Shown here: positions 53,737-62,994 of the stretch, piece by piece
Layout: each line of letters starts with the position of its first letter
Position numbering within the stretch: position 1 is the stretch's first letter
Assembly (NCBI RefSeq): GCF_900166965.1
Contig: NZ_FUZI01000001.1
Span: 248,001-312,000, forward strand
DNA: 64,000 nucleotides
Origin: Photobacterium piscicola
Lineage (GTDB): Bacteria; Pseudomonadota; Gammaproteobacteria; Enterobacterales; Vibrionaceae
Reading direction: 5' to 3'
Program-made: the position numbers and the translations under genes
The notes under the pieces: model-generated
The model's database searches: none
What the model was told of the DNA's origin: nothing
What the model saw: only the letters and a program-made list of their open reading frames with translations

Positions 53737-54333
53737 ATGCGCGCTTTTGTATTACGAGCCCGTTCTGCTCCAACAGATAGTAAGCTATTATTAGCATCAG
53801 TTGGACAAGATGCTCACACTGAGATTTTAGCTCACGTTTTGATGAATGCTATTTTTGTAGCACAGTCGCACCGCGAAGATATTATGGTACATTTAGTACT
53901 AGAAAGTACTCAAGATTTTTCTCGCACGATTAGCTTTAGCTCTAATGACATCACTAATTTATCTGGGTTTCATGAGCAAGCTTGGCTTGATAAAATTGCT
54001 CATGCTTTAGATAAATCGTTAGGCATGGCAAAAGAACAACAACGTAATGTTGAGCCTGGCATTGTCGTTCGAACCATTAGTTTTGAAAAATTAGTGACTG
54101 AGCTAGCAGAAGACTATCAGTTATATATGCTCGATAAAAAAGGTGACTTTATACGCGATATAGAGTTGGCTTCAAATCCTTGTTTTTTATTGACTGATCA
54201 TATGCCAATGCCAAAGAAAAGCTTTAATAGCTTAAAACGCTTAGGTGCAGAAAAAATAAGCTTAGGGCCTAAAATGTTGTTCGCTTCGCAATGTATTGTC
54301 TTAATACATAATGAATTGGATTTAACGCTATAA
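53737..54333 (+). CDS. trmY: TrmY-like SPOUT methyltransferase
   Basis: 198-residue COG1901/DUF358 protein. The SPOUT trefoil-knot end is clear: CFLLTDHMPMPKKSFNSLKR, then KISLGPKMLFASQCIVLIHNELD. In archaea TrmY makes N1-methylpseudouridine at position 54 of tRNA. Bacterial members occur mainly in vibrios, and their target is less certain because the partner pseudouridine synthase Pus10 is archaeal. ATG 53737 follows AGGA by nine bases; the TTG at 53731 is not needed. The gene is alone and has its own strong terminator. Confidence 0.88.
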   Translation: MRAFVLRARSAPTDSKLLLASVGQDAHTEILAHVLMNAIFVAQSHREDIMVHLVLESTQDFSRTISFSSNDITNLSGFHEQAWLDKIAHALDKSLGMAKEQQRNVEPGIVVRTISFEKLVTELAEDYQLYMLDKKGDFIRDIELASNPCFLLTDHMPMPKKSFNSLKRLGAEKISLGPKMLFASQCIVLIHNELDLTL

Positions 54334-54363
54334 TTTTTATTGTTATAAGTTGGTAATAAATAA

Positions 54364-54417
54364 AAGCTGTTAAATGATTTGTTGATGTTTCAATAAATCA
54401 TTTAACGGCTTTTTTTA
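54364..54417 (+). terminator. terminator after trmY
   Basis: 17-bp stem AAGCTGTTAAATGATTT (54364-54380) / AAATCATTTAACGGCTT (54395-54411) with one G-T pair and a T-run. Confidence 0.93.
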
Positions 54418-54718
54418 TATCGTCATAAATGAATAAATATGCACATATTGAGCTTTGTGTGGTTTTTTATGTGATATTGGTTGCAATAATGTAACTATAA
54501 GTAGATAATATCGCTAAATGGTATATAATCGATTGCCGTTTTTTATATACAATAATGTTCGTTTTATTTATATGAAAATTAAGATACTAAATATGGAGCA
54601 AGATTAAGCTTGAGCTTGCAGATGTTCAGTGTATTTTCAGTATTAAATACCAACGGTATTTCAAATCAAATAACAATTATTACCGTTAGCCTATATGGCC
54701 CCTTTATTAGGAAACAAT
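54418..54718. other. leader/promoter region of the peptide transporter
   Basis: About 300 bp between the trmY terminator and dtpD. AT-rich; it contains one small hairpin, AAATACC/GGTATTT near 54644-54660, of uncertain meaning. No open frame of note. Confidence 0.45.
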
Positions 54719-56179
54719 ATGCAATTATCCTCTCAGCCTAAAGGGCTTTTTCACCTCATTGCGATACAGATGTGGGAATTCTTTAGTTATTACGGCATGC
54801 GGTCGTTATTAATCCTCTTTTTAACTCAAAAACTTTTAATGTCTGACGACCATGCGTATGCCCTTTATGGTGCTTATACGTCACTAGTTTATGTTACCCC
54901 TATTTTAGGTGGCTATTTAGCTGACCGTTATTTAGGTAACTATTGGTCAGTTATTATTGGTGGTTCATTAATGGTTGCTGGGCACGCCGTGCTAAGTATT
55001 CCAAGCCATGACAATACGATGCTTTATGCAGCATTAGCATTGATCATTTGTGGTTATGGTTTTTTTAAAACTAACTCAAGCTGTCTATTGGGTGAGTTAT
55101 ATAAAGACCATGAAGATGCACGTGAGTCTGGATTCTCTATTTCTTATATTGGTGGCAACGTTGGTTCGGCATTAGCGCCGATATTCTGTGGTTATGCTGC
55201 GAGCCGTTGGGGCTGGAACGTCGGTTTTGCCTTAGCAGGTATTGGCATGCTTATTGGTTTGATTATCTTTAGTACTGGTCGTAAACACTTCGCTCATGTG
55301 CAAAAAGCAAATCTACCAGCATTGCGTAAAAAGACTGCAGGATTTAGCCATTGGCAATTGATTATTCTTGGCGTCATTGTGTGTGCTGCGGGTTTAGTTT
55401 TTGTGTTACAAGATTTACTTGCGGGTTATATTCTTGCTGTTGTTTTAGCTTTCTCTGCATTACAAATGTTTCGCTTATATCGTAAGAGTAGTACCGAAGA
55501 TCGTAAGAAATTAAATGCGATTATTTACTTTATGTTATTTGGTATGGTGTTTTGGGCATTTGATCAGCAGGGTGGTAGTTCTATCAGCTTGTTTATTGAA
55601 CGTAATATTGATACCGATATCTTTGGATACCATATTCCAACCGCGTTTTTCCAATCAGTAAACCCTGTTGCGGTTATCGTGGGTGGTATTGCTGTGGCGT
55701 GGCTATGGAAAGTATTAGCTGCTCGTCAAATTTCAGTCCGTACTCTAACTAAATTGAATATGGGTCTGTTTCTACTAACGGCTGGATTTAGCTTGATTAC
55801 GTTATCATCTAAATTAGCCATGGTAAGTGGTCACACAACATTCTTATGGCTATTTATTGGTCTATTCTTAATTGGTATTGCTGAGTTATTTATTGACCCT
55901 GTGGCCTTATCTGCGATTACACGTATGAACCCTCAAGGTGCTACGGGTACAGTTGCAGGTATCTATATGTTAATGGGTGGCTCAGTCGCTAACTATTTAG
56001 CAGCAAATATCGCAGAATTGACATCAACAGGTACACAAGCTACCAATACTGCAGATTTAATTGCTTCAGCTACACAATATCACCATGTGTTCCAATCAAT
56101 TTTAATTGTAACCGTCGTGGTATTAGTACTCGGTCTTTTAGTGAATTTTAAAAATCGTAACGAGCCTGAATACGATTAA
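54719..56179 (+). CDS. dtpD: POT-family peptide transporter (DtpD-like)
   Basis: 486-residue proton-coupled oligopeptide transporter with about 14 helices. The N-terminal block IQMWEFFSYYGMRSLLILFL aligns with E. coli DtpD (YbgH, [20 protein letters not shown]) and not with DtpA, which has the ExxERFxYYG motif. Other DtpD-like blocks include LVYVTPILGGYLADRYLGN and FDQQGGSSISLFIERNID. The missing Glu/Arg suggests a different proton-coupling detail, as in the DtpD group. ATG 54719 has AGGA six bases upstream; the frame opens at 54695. Confidence 0.88.
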   Translation: MQLSSQPKGLFHLIAIQMWEFFSYYGMRSLLILFLTQKLLMSDDHAYALYGAYTSLVYVTPILGGYLADRYLGNYWSVIIGGSLMVAGHAVLSIPSHDNTMLYAALALIICGYGFFKTNSSCLLGELYKDHEDARESGFSISYIGGNVGSALAPIFCGYAASRWGWNVGFALAGIGMLIGLIIFSTGRKHFAHVQKANLPALRKKTAGFSHWQLIILGVIVCAAGLVFVLQDLLAGYILAVVLAFSALQMFRLYRKSSTEDRKKLNAIIYFMLFGMVFWAFDQQGGSSISLFIERNIDTDIFGYHIPTAFFQSVNPVAVIVGGIAVAWLWKVLAARQISVRTLTKLNMGLFLLTAGFSLITLSSKLAMVSGHTTFLWLFIGLFLIGIAELFIDPVALSAITRMNPQGATGTVAGIYMLMGGSVANYLAANIAELTSTGTQATNTADLIASATQYHHVFQSILIVTVVVLVLGLLVNFKNRNEPEYD

Positions 56180-56197
56180 TTTACTCTGTTAGAAACG

Positions 56198-56243
56198 GCC
56201 GATAAGGTGAGCTATTTGTAGCTGGCTCTATCGGCTTTTTTTT
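56198..56243 (+). terminator. terminator after dtpD
   Basis: GCCGATA (56198-56204) / TATCGGC (56229-56235) outer stem with inner AGCT/AGCT pairing, followed by an eight-T run. Confidence 0.88.
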
Positions 56244-56354
56244 GGCTGTTTATCACCATTTTGTGTCGAATTTCGATAATGTCTTCTGTGATATTATTAA
56301 TAATAGTAATGAACGATAAAACAAAGACAGTTACTCAAAGTAAAGAGCCGTTAA

Positions 56355-57674
56355 ATGAATGATAAAAAGCAATATTCAAAAGTACCAAGTAGTCGCTTAT
56401 CTCGCTTAGCTAAACTGGGTTCATTAGCTACGCGAGTCGCTTCAGGCATGGTTGCAGAGGGAGCAAAGCAACTTGCAACTGGGCATCGACCACATATCAG
56501 CGACTTGATTTTAACGCCAAATAACGTAAAACGTGTTGCTGATCAATTAGCCGATTTGCGTGGTGCCGCGATGAAAGTTGGTCAGTTATTATCAATGGAT
56601 AGTGGCGACTTATTACCCCCCCAATTAACCGAATTATTGTCGCGCTTACAAGCCAATGCGAAACCGATGCCGATCAGTCAATTAAATCATTCTCTAGAGC
56701 AACAATGGGGAAATGATTGGCAACAGCAGTTTAGTCAGTTCTCTTTTTATCCTATTGCTGCCGCCTCTATAGGGCAGGTGCATCAAGCAACAACCCAGGA
56801 TGGGCGTTTATTGGCACTAAAAATTCAATACCCAGGCATTAATAAAAGTATCGATAGTGATGTAAATAACGTGGCGACGTTATTGAATATTAGTGGCTTA
56901 GTTCCCAAACAGATAGATGTATCTGAATTATTAAACGAAGCTAAAAAGCAACTTCATGCTGAAGCTGACTATTTACTTGAAGCGCAATATGTAAAGCAAT
57001 ATCGCCAATTATTAGCCTCAGATGCACGTTACGTATTACCTGAGATTGTTGATGATTTAACAACCCAACATATTCTTGCAATGACTTTTGTTGGAGGAAT
57101 AGAGGTTGAGGCATTGGTACAGCAACCACAAGCTGTGCGTGATCGTGTTATCGAATTGGCCTTTAATCTTCTGTTTCGAGAGGTGTTTGAATTTAGATTG
57201 GTACAGACAGATCCTAATTTCGCTAATTATCGTTACGATCTTGATACTCAACAATTAGTATTGCTTGATTTTGGGGCAACACGCGTTTATCCAATCATTA
57301 TTGCAGAAGGGTATCGTCAGTTAATGGCGGGGGCGGTAATGGATGATCAACCGCAAATGTTAGCCGCATTAAAACAAATTGGTTTTTTCTCTCAGCCAAT
57401 TGAACCTCAAGCACAACAGGCATTATTAGCTCTGTGTTTAGAAGCATGTGAGCCGCTAAAATATCAAGGTGTGTATGATTTTGGCCGATCCGATATGGTG
57501 CACCGTATTCGAGACGCGGGTCAGCAGTTAAGCATGAAGCAAGGATATTGGCATACGCCACCCGCTGACGCTATTTTTCTACACCGTAAATTAGGTGGGC
57601 TTTACTTATTAGCCGCAAAGCTAAAAGCAAGGGTCGACGTCCATAAAATATTTTTACCCTATATGACTGAATAA
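56355..57674 (+). CDS. ABC1/ADCK-family atypical kinase
   Basis: 439-residue UbiB-like protein. The KxGQ motif is in AMKVGQLLSMDSGDLLP near residues 74-90, the Ala-rich loop is IAAASIGQVHQATTQDG, the catalytic-loop region is QTDPNFANY and the metal Asp is in LLDFGATRVY. These are defining marks of the ABC1 family, linked to coenzyme Q biology and lipid handling. No C-terminal membrane anchor like that of UbiB is visible and no ubi genes adjoin, so it is the AarF-like paralogue rather than ubiB. ATG 56355 is preceded by only a weak GAGCCG. Confidence 0.87.
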   Translation: MNDKKQYSKVPSSRLSRLAKLGSLATRVASGMVAEGAKQLATGHRPHISDLILTPNNVKRVADQLADLRGAAMKVGQLLSMDSGDLLPPQLTELLSRLQANAKPMPISQLNHSLEQQWGNDWQQQFSQFSFYPIAAASIGQVHQATTQDGRLLALKIQYPGINKSIDSDVNNVATLLNISGLVPKQIDVSELLNEAKKQLHAEADYLLEAQYVKQYRQLLASDARYVLPEIVDDLTTQHILAMTFVGGIEVEALVQQPQAVRDRVIELAFNLLFREVFEFRLVQTDPNFANYRYDLDTQQLVLLDFGATRVYPIIIAEGYRQLMAGAVMDDQPQMLAALKQIGFFSQPIEPQAQQALLALCLEACEPLKYQGVYDFGRSDMVHRIRDAGQQLSMKQGYWHTPPADAIFLHRKLGGLYLLAAKLKARVDVHKIFLPYMTE

Positions 57675-57829
57675 TTATATAGCTGGGCTTATTCATGGCG
57701 AGTCAAGCGGCTCATATTTAGAATATCAGTTATTATTTTGAGTAATTTATACTTAACGCAACAGTGATTATACTGACCACTTCCTAAATTAATTTGTATG
57801 ACAAATGCCCACAAAAAAGTAATAATGTT

Positions 57830-58819
57830 ATGAATGGTAAACACATCTCTTATGCAGTACAAAATATTGACGGATTTTCCTTCGATTCAAGCGACATTTC
57901 TAAAATAGCATTGGTTACTGAAGGCGGAGGCCAGCGTGGTATTTTTACTGCCGGTGTCTTAGATGCTTTTTTAGAAGCTGATTTTAATCCATTTTCGTTG
58001 ATGGTGGGCACATCAGCTGGATCACTGAATTTAGCATCGTATATCTGCGGTCAATATAAACATGCATATAAAGTGATCACTCAAGCAACAACAGACCATC
58101 ATTTTTTTGATGTTTATCGTTTTATTTTTGGCCGTGAAGGGTTAGATCTTGATTGGTTAATGAAGCAAACGCAGACCAGTTTTGAGCTTGATTGGCAACA
58201 AGGGCGTGAAAATATGCGTTCGCGTACAGTCTTAGCCTCAGCAAGTGGTACTACAAGCCACCAAGCGGCATATTTTAACTTAAACAGTGATAACTGGTCG
58301 CTGGCATTAAAAGCGTCTTGTGCCGTGCCTGTGTTAAATAAACAACCAATATATTCTCAAAATGAATTTTGGGTTGATGGGGGATTATGTGCTCCGATCC
58401 CTGTGCAAGAGGCATATGAACGTGGTTATCGTCATATTGTTGTAATACGAACCGTACCAATAGATACATCATTTGATCATTGTTGGATGACAAATATTCG
58501 TCGTGCTTTGGGGCATTCTAAAGCGGCGGGTATGATTGAAATGTTGTTAGAGCACGAAGATAATTACCGTAAAACCCAAGAATTTTTAAGCAATCCGCCA
58601 GATGACGTTACTATTTTTGAAATTCATCCGCAAAAGCCATTGAGTTCAAAAATGATCGGCAGTGATTTGGCATCACTTGATATGGATTATCACTTAGGGT
58701 ATCAATCAGGTAAATATTTTTTAAATACTGTTGGTCGTCATATTAATATCAAAGATGCTCCTTATAAAACAGACTATAAGCATGACACAGAGAACGTAGA
58801 TTTAATGAAATATGCTTAA
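57830..58819 (+). CDS. patatin-like phospholipase (YjjU-like)
   Basis: About 329-residue patatin-family hydrolase. Oxyanion loop EGGGQRGIFTAGVLDAF, nucleophile Ser in VGTSAGSLNLAS, and catalytic Asp in FWVDGGLCAPIPVQEA: the complete Ser-Asp dyad. The layout matches E. coli YjjU. No signal peptide. I use ATG 57830; the frame opens at a TTG (57794), and neither has a strong ribosome site. It is followed 70 bp later by a lysophospholipase-like gene, so both may act on membrane phospholipid. Confidence 0.88.
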   Translation: MNGKHISYAVQNIDGFSFDSSDISKIALVTEGGGQRGIFTAGVLDAFLEADFNPFSLMVGTSAGSLNLASYICGQYKHAYKVITQATTDHHFFDVYRFIFGREGLDLDWLMKQTQTSFELDWQQGRENMRSRTVLASASGTTSHQAAYFNLNSDNWSLALKASCAVPVLNKQPIYSQNEFWVDGGLCAPIPVQEAYERGYRHIVVIRTVPIDTSFDHCWMTNIRRALGHSKAAGMIEMLLEHEDNYRKTQEFLSNPPDDVTIFEIHPQKPLSSKMIGSDLASLDMDYHLGYQSGKYFLNTVGRHINIKDAPYKTDYKHDTENVDLMKYA

Positions 58820-58889
58820 TGTTTATATTCAAATGATGCCAGTATGCCATGACATATTTGAGGAGCTTTTACTAAGAAGTTGCTAATCA

Positions 58890-59867
58890 ATGAACCAGAG
58901 TAATGTTGAATTTTCAACCAAGGAGTCGGTGTTTACACAGTTAATGGAAAATGACGTTCATAGTATGTGGTTACATCGCAAGCAAAGTGCATTTAGTGGT
59001 AAAGATGGCGTTCAGATTCAGTGGATTAGCGTAACTAACCCCATAAATACCCGTTGTATTGTGATTGTAAATGGACGTAATGAAAGCTTTTGGAAGTACC
59101 AAGAAATTTTCTTTGAATTTTCACGACAAGGTTATGATGTTTATGGCTATGATCATCGAGGCCAAGGTGCTTCTGGGCGGTTAACGACAGATCCTGAATT
59201 AGGTCACGTAGATAACTTTGATGATTATGTAGATGATTTAAATGGGTTTATCACTAAAGTTGTAGATAAAGAAAAAACCTATCAACACCGCTTTTTATTG
59301 GCTCATTCAATGGGTGGTGCAATCACCACACTTTATTTAGAAAAATATAATAGTCAATTTGATGCGGTAGTACTGAATGCGCCGATGTTTGGCATTCATA
59401 TGCCAGTACCGTTAAAGCTGGTGGCATCATCCATTGCCAAGATCATGGAACATTATCAACATGAGCCATCGTATGTGCTAGGGCAAAAGCCATACCATGA
59501 AGAGCCATTTGAAAATAACGCCTTGTGTCAAAGTAAATTACGCTATGTTTGGGCTAAGCATTTATATCAGCTCCATCCAGAATTACGGATTGGTGGTCCA
59601 AGCCCTCGCTGGTTATGGCAAGCAATTGAAGCGGCAGATCATTGTATTCGTGACGTTGAAAAAATAGAGATCCCAGTACTATTATTGCAAGCTGGTAATG
59701 ACACAATTGTTGATAATAATAGTCATCATCGGTTTTGTGGTCAGAGTAAACATTGTCATATGAAAGTCATACGTAATGCGCGTCATGAAATTTTAATGGA
59801 AAAAGATACAATACGTAATCAAGCTTTGTGTGAAACTTTGGCATTTTTTAATCAATTTATAGTGTAA
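58890..59867 (+). CDS. lysophospholipase/monoacylglycerol-lipase-like hydrolase
   Basis: 325-residue alpha/beta hydrolase of the PldB/YjjU-neighbour type. GYDHRGQGASGRL is the strand after the oxyanion region, the nucleophile elbow is LLAHSMGGAITTLYLEK, the Asp is in LLLQAGNDTIVDN and the His in IRNARHEILMEKD. It follows the patatin gene and precedes a very strong hairpin at 59906-59944. Close to E. coli PldB in layout, but substrate preference cannot be read. Confidence 0.86.
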   Translation: MNQSNVEFSTKESVFTQLMENDVHSMWLHRKQSAFSGKDGVQIQWISVTNPINTRCIVIVNGRNESFWKYQEIFFEFSRQGYDVYGYDHRGQGASGRLTTDPELGHVDNFDDYVDDLNGFITKVVDKEKTYQHRFLLAHSMGGAITTLYLEKYNSQFDAVVLNAPMFGIHMPVPLKLVASSIAKIMEHYQHEPSYVLGQKPYHEEPFENNALCQSKLRYVWAKHLYQLHPELRIGGPSPRWLWQAIEAADHCIRDVEKIEIPVLLLQAGNDTIVDNNSHHRFCGQSKHCHMKVIRNARHEILMEKDTIRNQALCETLAFFNQFIV

Positions 59868-59905
59868 ATTGATTAAATATATCAATACATAACCATAGAA
59901 TACAA

Positions 59906-59944
59906 AATAGCGGCTGCATTTATTGATTAAATGCAGCCGCTATT
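59906..59944. terminator. bidirectional terminator-like hairpin, 17-bp perfect stem
   Basis: AATAGCGGCTGCATTTA (59906-59922) / TAAATGCAGCCGCTATT (59928-59944), five-base loop, between convergent genes. T-runs are modest on both strands. Confidence 0.8.
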
Positions 59945-59989
59945 ATTTGGGTACTTTAAAAGCTAATTAATTGATAATTAAGCTAATTT

Positions 59990-60835
59990 TTATTGACAGA
60001 TGAACCAAGATTTAGCATCAGCTTCTATAATGGCTTGTTTGTGCCATGGCAATGGTGTTGATATAGGCGCAATACGAACATCACCTTTAATCTTACGTGT
60101 TGCAAGTACACGCACACGGCCATCTTTTACGCTTTCAATCGTGCCTTTATACGTCACACCGTAAGCATCGTCTTTCGACTTTTTATATATACAGACACTC
60201 TCACCTACATGAGAGGCAATAAAGGCTGTCTCTTCTGTCCATGCTTCTTCTGCTGGTGCTGGAGAGGCATCATCAAGTTGCTCAATGGCTTTAGAGCTCA
60301 TTAATGTACGATGCACTGAATAAGGTTGGTAGCCTAATAACGTTGCACCATCTACCCATGCTGATTGTGGAATATCACGGTTTTCAATAATACGCATCGT
60401 CACAAAAGGACCGCCAGAACAGATATCGGCCCACAGATCAATGGAAGAAATGCGTGCAGCAAAGAGGGGCGTTTCTTGATCAGTATTTGGATGTTGAACA
60501 CACCATGTGCCAGTATCTAAATTAACCAGTGAACCTTTATTAATTGAACAAGTTTTGGCTGCCAATTGATTAAATTGTGCCATATCCTGTTGTGCTTGTT
60601 GATCGCTATTAGAGCAATAACGGTAGCTATAAGAAAAGGTTTCTTTCGGATAAAACATACCTTTATCAACAACAACACCATTACTGCGTGACTTATCAGC
60701 AGCGATAAATTTTTTGGCTACTGTTTTAAAGCTGTAATCAGGTGCTGGTTTTGGTGGTGGTGGTGTTGAACTACAACCCGCAATAACAGCAATAACTGCA
60801 GCGAGTGAGACGCGGGTAAAAAGGGTGTTGTACAT
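59990..60835 (-). CDS. lipoprotein of unknown function
   Basis: 281-residue lipoprotein: lipobox AVIAGC, then SSTPPPPKPAPDYSF, a Pro-rich linker. The body has at least six Cys (for example YRYCSNS, KTCSINKG, TWCVQHP, ADICSGG, SVCIYKK, WFICQ at the end), suggesting disulfides, and an SH3-like ending (VTYKGTIESVKDGRVRVLAT). I do not recognise the family. I start at ATG 60835, with GGGGG six bases upstream, which gives a standard signal peptide; ATG 60865 is possible but has no ribosome site. Confidence 0.7.
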   Translation of the reverse strand: MYNTLFTRVSLAAVIAVIAGCSSTPPPPKPAPDYSFKTVAKKFIAADKSRSNGVVVDKGMFYPKETFSYSYRYCSNSDQQAQQDMAQFNQLAAKTCSINKGSLVNLDTGTWCVQHPNTDQETPLFAARISSIDLWADICSGGPFVTMRIIENRDIPQSAWVDGATLLGYQPYSVHRTLMSSKAIEQLDDASPAPAEEAWTEETAFIASHVGESVCIYKKSKDDAYGVTYKGTIESVKDGRVRVLATRKIKGDVRIAPISTPLPWHKQAIIEADAKSWFICQ

Positions 60836-61052
60836 TACTTGCCCCCAGAGAAAATGCTTTTTCATATACGAGATAAAAAAGCGCTAATAATAAATAAGTC
60901 TATAGGGGACAACAGAAATTGTTAGGAAGCAAGCCATTATTCTGTTAAATAAAATGAGCGTTAATAGATTCAATGAGTTAGTGATAACAAAGATTTACTT
61001 ATGTGGTTCTATATTCACTTATAGCCGTGATTGTGGAGAGGGATAACGTAAT

Positions 61053-61083
61053 CAGCCCATTGACGTTAAACGCCAATGGGCTG
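61053..61083 (-). terminator. hairpin downstream of the DyP peroxidase gene
   Basis: CAGCCCATTG (61053-61062) / CAATGGGCTG (61074-61083), 10 bp perfect with a further small inner stem. On the minus strand there is no T-run after it, so it may be a stability element. Confidence 0.55.
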
Positions 61084-61108
61084 AAAAAGTGACTAATAAT
61101 TAAATAGT

Positions 61109-62047
61109 TTAGTCAGCAAAAGTATCTAGCAATGTTTGCGAAACGATAAAGTAGTTAGTACCTGTTTTCGCTTCAACAAAATCAAGTAAACGGTCGTAAT
61201 GGCCATTACTGTCAGCATTGATCATTTGTTGTAATGAAGTGCTCATTGTAACAGGCGATGCCGTTAAGCCAATAAACATGGTGCCATGTTCCATAGCATT
61301 GCCGTAAGGACGATTTTGGCGTAGCATTTTGATTTCTTTATCATCAACGATAACCTTACTCTTGTTGTTGTGTGCCCATACAGGCTTCACATCATCGTCA
61401 AGTTCAATATCATCAAGTTTAGTACGACCAACAACTTGTTCTTGGTATTCAGTCGATTGCTTGTCCCATAAGCCTTGACGGTCAATATAACGTTGAACCG
61501 TTAAGTAACTACCACCTTGGTGAATATCAAGATCATCAACCACTAATACCGCTTTCATGCGAGATTCATTTTTAGGGTTTTCAGTGCCATCAACAAAATC
61601 AATCATATCGCGGCTATCAAGGTATTTAAAACCTTGAATATCTTCAATTAATGTTGCCACATCTGCAAATGCTAACGCTAAATATTTAGCCGCTTGGTAG
61701 TTTAAATCCATACGTTCAGATTTAATCATGATAAACACATCACCAGGCGTGCTTGGGAATTGGCGTTCGCCATCAGCCATTGCTTCAAAATCTTTAAGTA
61801 AAGCTGGTGTTGGTGTTGTAGGGAAAGCCGTTGACCAACCATGGCGAGACACACCAATTGTAAAGCTAAGGTCTGCGGTTGCGTCTTTTTGCCCAATGGA
61901 TTTTTCAATGATCTGAATTTTCGCAAAAGCGTCAGTTACCGCTTCTGGATTAGCATCTGCTTTAAAAACAAAAGTGAGATATTCAGCAAACGTATTTGGA
62001 TTTGATAAAGCACCGGGTTGGGCACGTTCAGATGACATTGCATTCAT
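61109..62047 (-). CDS. DyP-type haem peroxidase
   Basis: 312-residue dye-decolorizing peroxidase. The signature GxxDG block is FVDGTENPKNES near residue 150, the proximal haem-ligand region includes VWAHNNKSKV and an Arg in MLRQNRPYG, and the C-terminal LTASPVTMSTSLQQMINAD matches. No signal peptide or Tat motif, so it acts in the cytoplasm; the length fits the YfeX-like class. ATG 62047 is preceded by AAGG; ATG 62038 is an alternative. The gene has its own long upstream region. Confidence 0.9.
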   Translation of the reverse strand: MNAMSSERAQPGALSNPNTFAEYLTFVFKADANPEAVTDAFAKIQIIEKSIGQKDATADLSFTIGVSRHGWSTAFPTTPTPALLKDFEAMADGERQFPSTPGDVFIMIKSERMDLNYQAAKYLALAFADVATLIEDIQGFKYLDSRDMIDFVDGTENPKNESRMKAVLVVDDLDIHQGGSYLTVQRYIDRQGLWDKQSTEYQEQVVGRTKLDDIELDDDVKPVWAHNNKSKVIVDDKEIKMLRQNRPYGNAMEHGTMFIGLTASPVTMSTSLQQMINADSNGHYDRLLDFVEAKTGTNYFIVSQTLLDTFAD

Positions 62048-62519
62048 AATAGTAGACCTTAATTAAAGCTATCTTGTTACGGTACGCTTTTTAGATAGCG
62101 AGCTATAGGTAAATTTTTGTAATGTAAAGTTTCACATTTTAGACTGTAAAATGATACCTAATCTGTTGTTAATAGTGAAACAACGAAGTGCATTAACTGT
62201 TTATATCGTTAATTATTTTTACTTCTAATGGTATTAACGTGACGTTATGAACTTAGTAGGGTGTTTTGTAGATAAAAGCACATAAAGGCATGAGGCAAAA
62301 AGACGACATAGTGAAATAAATCTTTGCGTTTAAGCATGGATTATTTGTAAGGCACGAATGATCAAAACTACGCAATAAATAGATTTATTACTAGTGTTTT
62401 TGGGTTATTTTCTTACGAATATGGCCTTGTTCACAAACTTGTTGTTATGTGCTTTTTTCAATTAAAAACCTTTGATACTAAGTACTGCATGTCGACACAG
62501 GTTTCTTTAGGAGGGTATT
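62048..62519. other. divergent intergenic region between DyP gene and small gene
   Basis: About 470 bp, AT-rich, with both promoters. I see no Fur-type palindrome, no T-run hairpin and no small gene that can be supported. Confidence 0.5.
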
Positions 62520-62717
62520 GTGTCTATTAACTCTATCGATTATTCAGAAATTTCTTCCGTTTCATCTAAGTGGGAACACAAAGACGATTCGGCGACCAAC
62601 ATCGCAGATAGCAAGAAGCAGCAAGGTGCTGCACGACGACGCATTGAGATGCTACGCGATATTCAAGCCAGTGGGCTAACCCTTGCCGAAGCGCGAGAGT
62701 TGGGTTTATTACACTAG
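62520..62717 (+). CDS. 65-residue conserved-looking small protein, unknown
   Basis: 65 residues from GTG 62520, with a near-perfect ribosome site AGGAGGG seven bases upstream, so translation is likely. The N-terminal half is acidic and Ser-rich; the C-terminal half is a basic helix pair (QGAARRRIEMLRDIQASG, then LTLAEARELGLLH). No signal peptide or membrane segment. I do not recognise the family. A terminator lies about 180 bp downstream, leaving a long 3' UTR. Confidence 0.7.
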   Translation: MSINSIDYSEISSVSSKWEHKDDSATNIADSKKQQGAARRRIEMLRDIQASGLTLAEARELGLLH

Positions 62718-62895
62718 ATATGAGATAAATTAGCGCATTAGCCAACCGAGGCCAGATGCATGAAACGGTTAATTGTAAATTGTATGGCAACGCTAACAAT
62801 GTTGAACATACAACATCAGAGGCAAGGTAAGGCAACTTACATTATTAACGCGAGGTATAAGCATACTGCTATAGCTCGCACTCTGAACTCTTCTT

Positions 62896-62923
62896 AGGGA
62901 TACTTATCATAGTGTCCCTTTTT
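62896..62923 (+). terminator. terminator downstream of the 65-residue gene
   Basis: AGGGATACT (62896-62904) / AGTGTCCCT (62911-62919), six-base loop, one G-T pair, with a five-T run. The 180 nt between the gene stop and this site has no supported gene. Confidence 0.82.
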
Positions 62924-62994
62924 CTGGTCTTAATATTCCCAGTAAAGCAATTCTCTCTTATCTATTTCAGAAAACCCATGCCAAAACAATTGCC

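Noticed and set aside
62761..62898. 45-codon open frame starting MKRLIVNCM
   Set aside because: No ribosome site and no recognisable features; it lies in the 3' UTR of the 65-residue gene and ends in the terminator.
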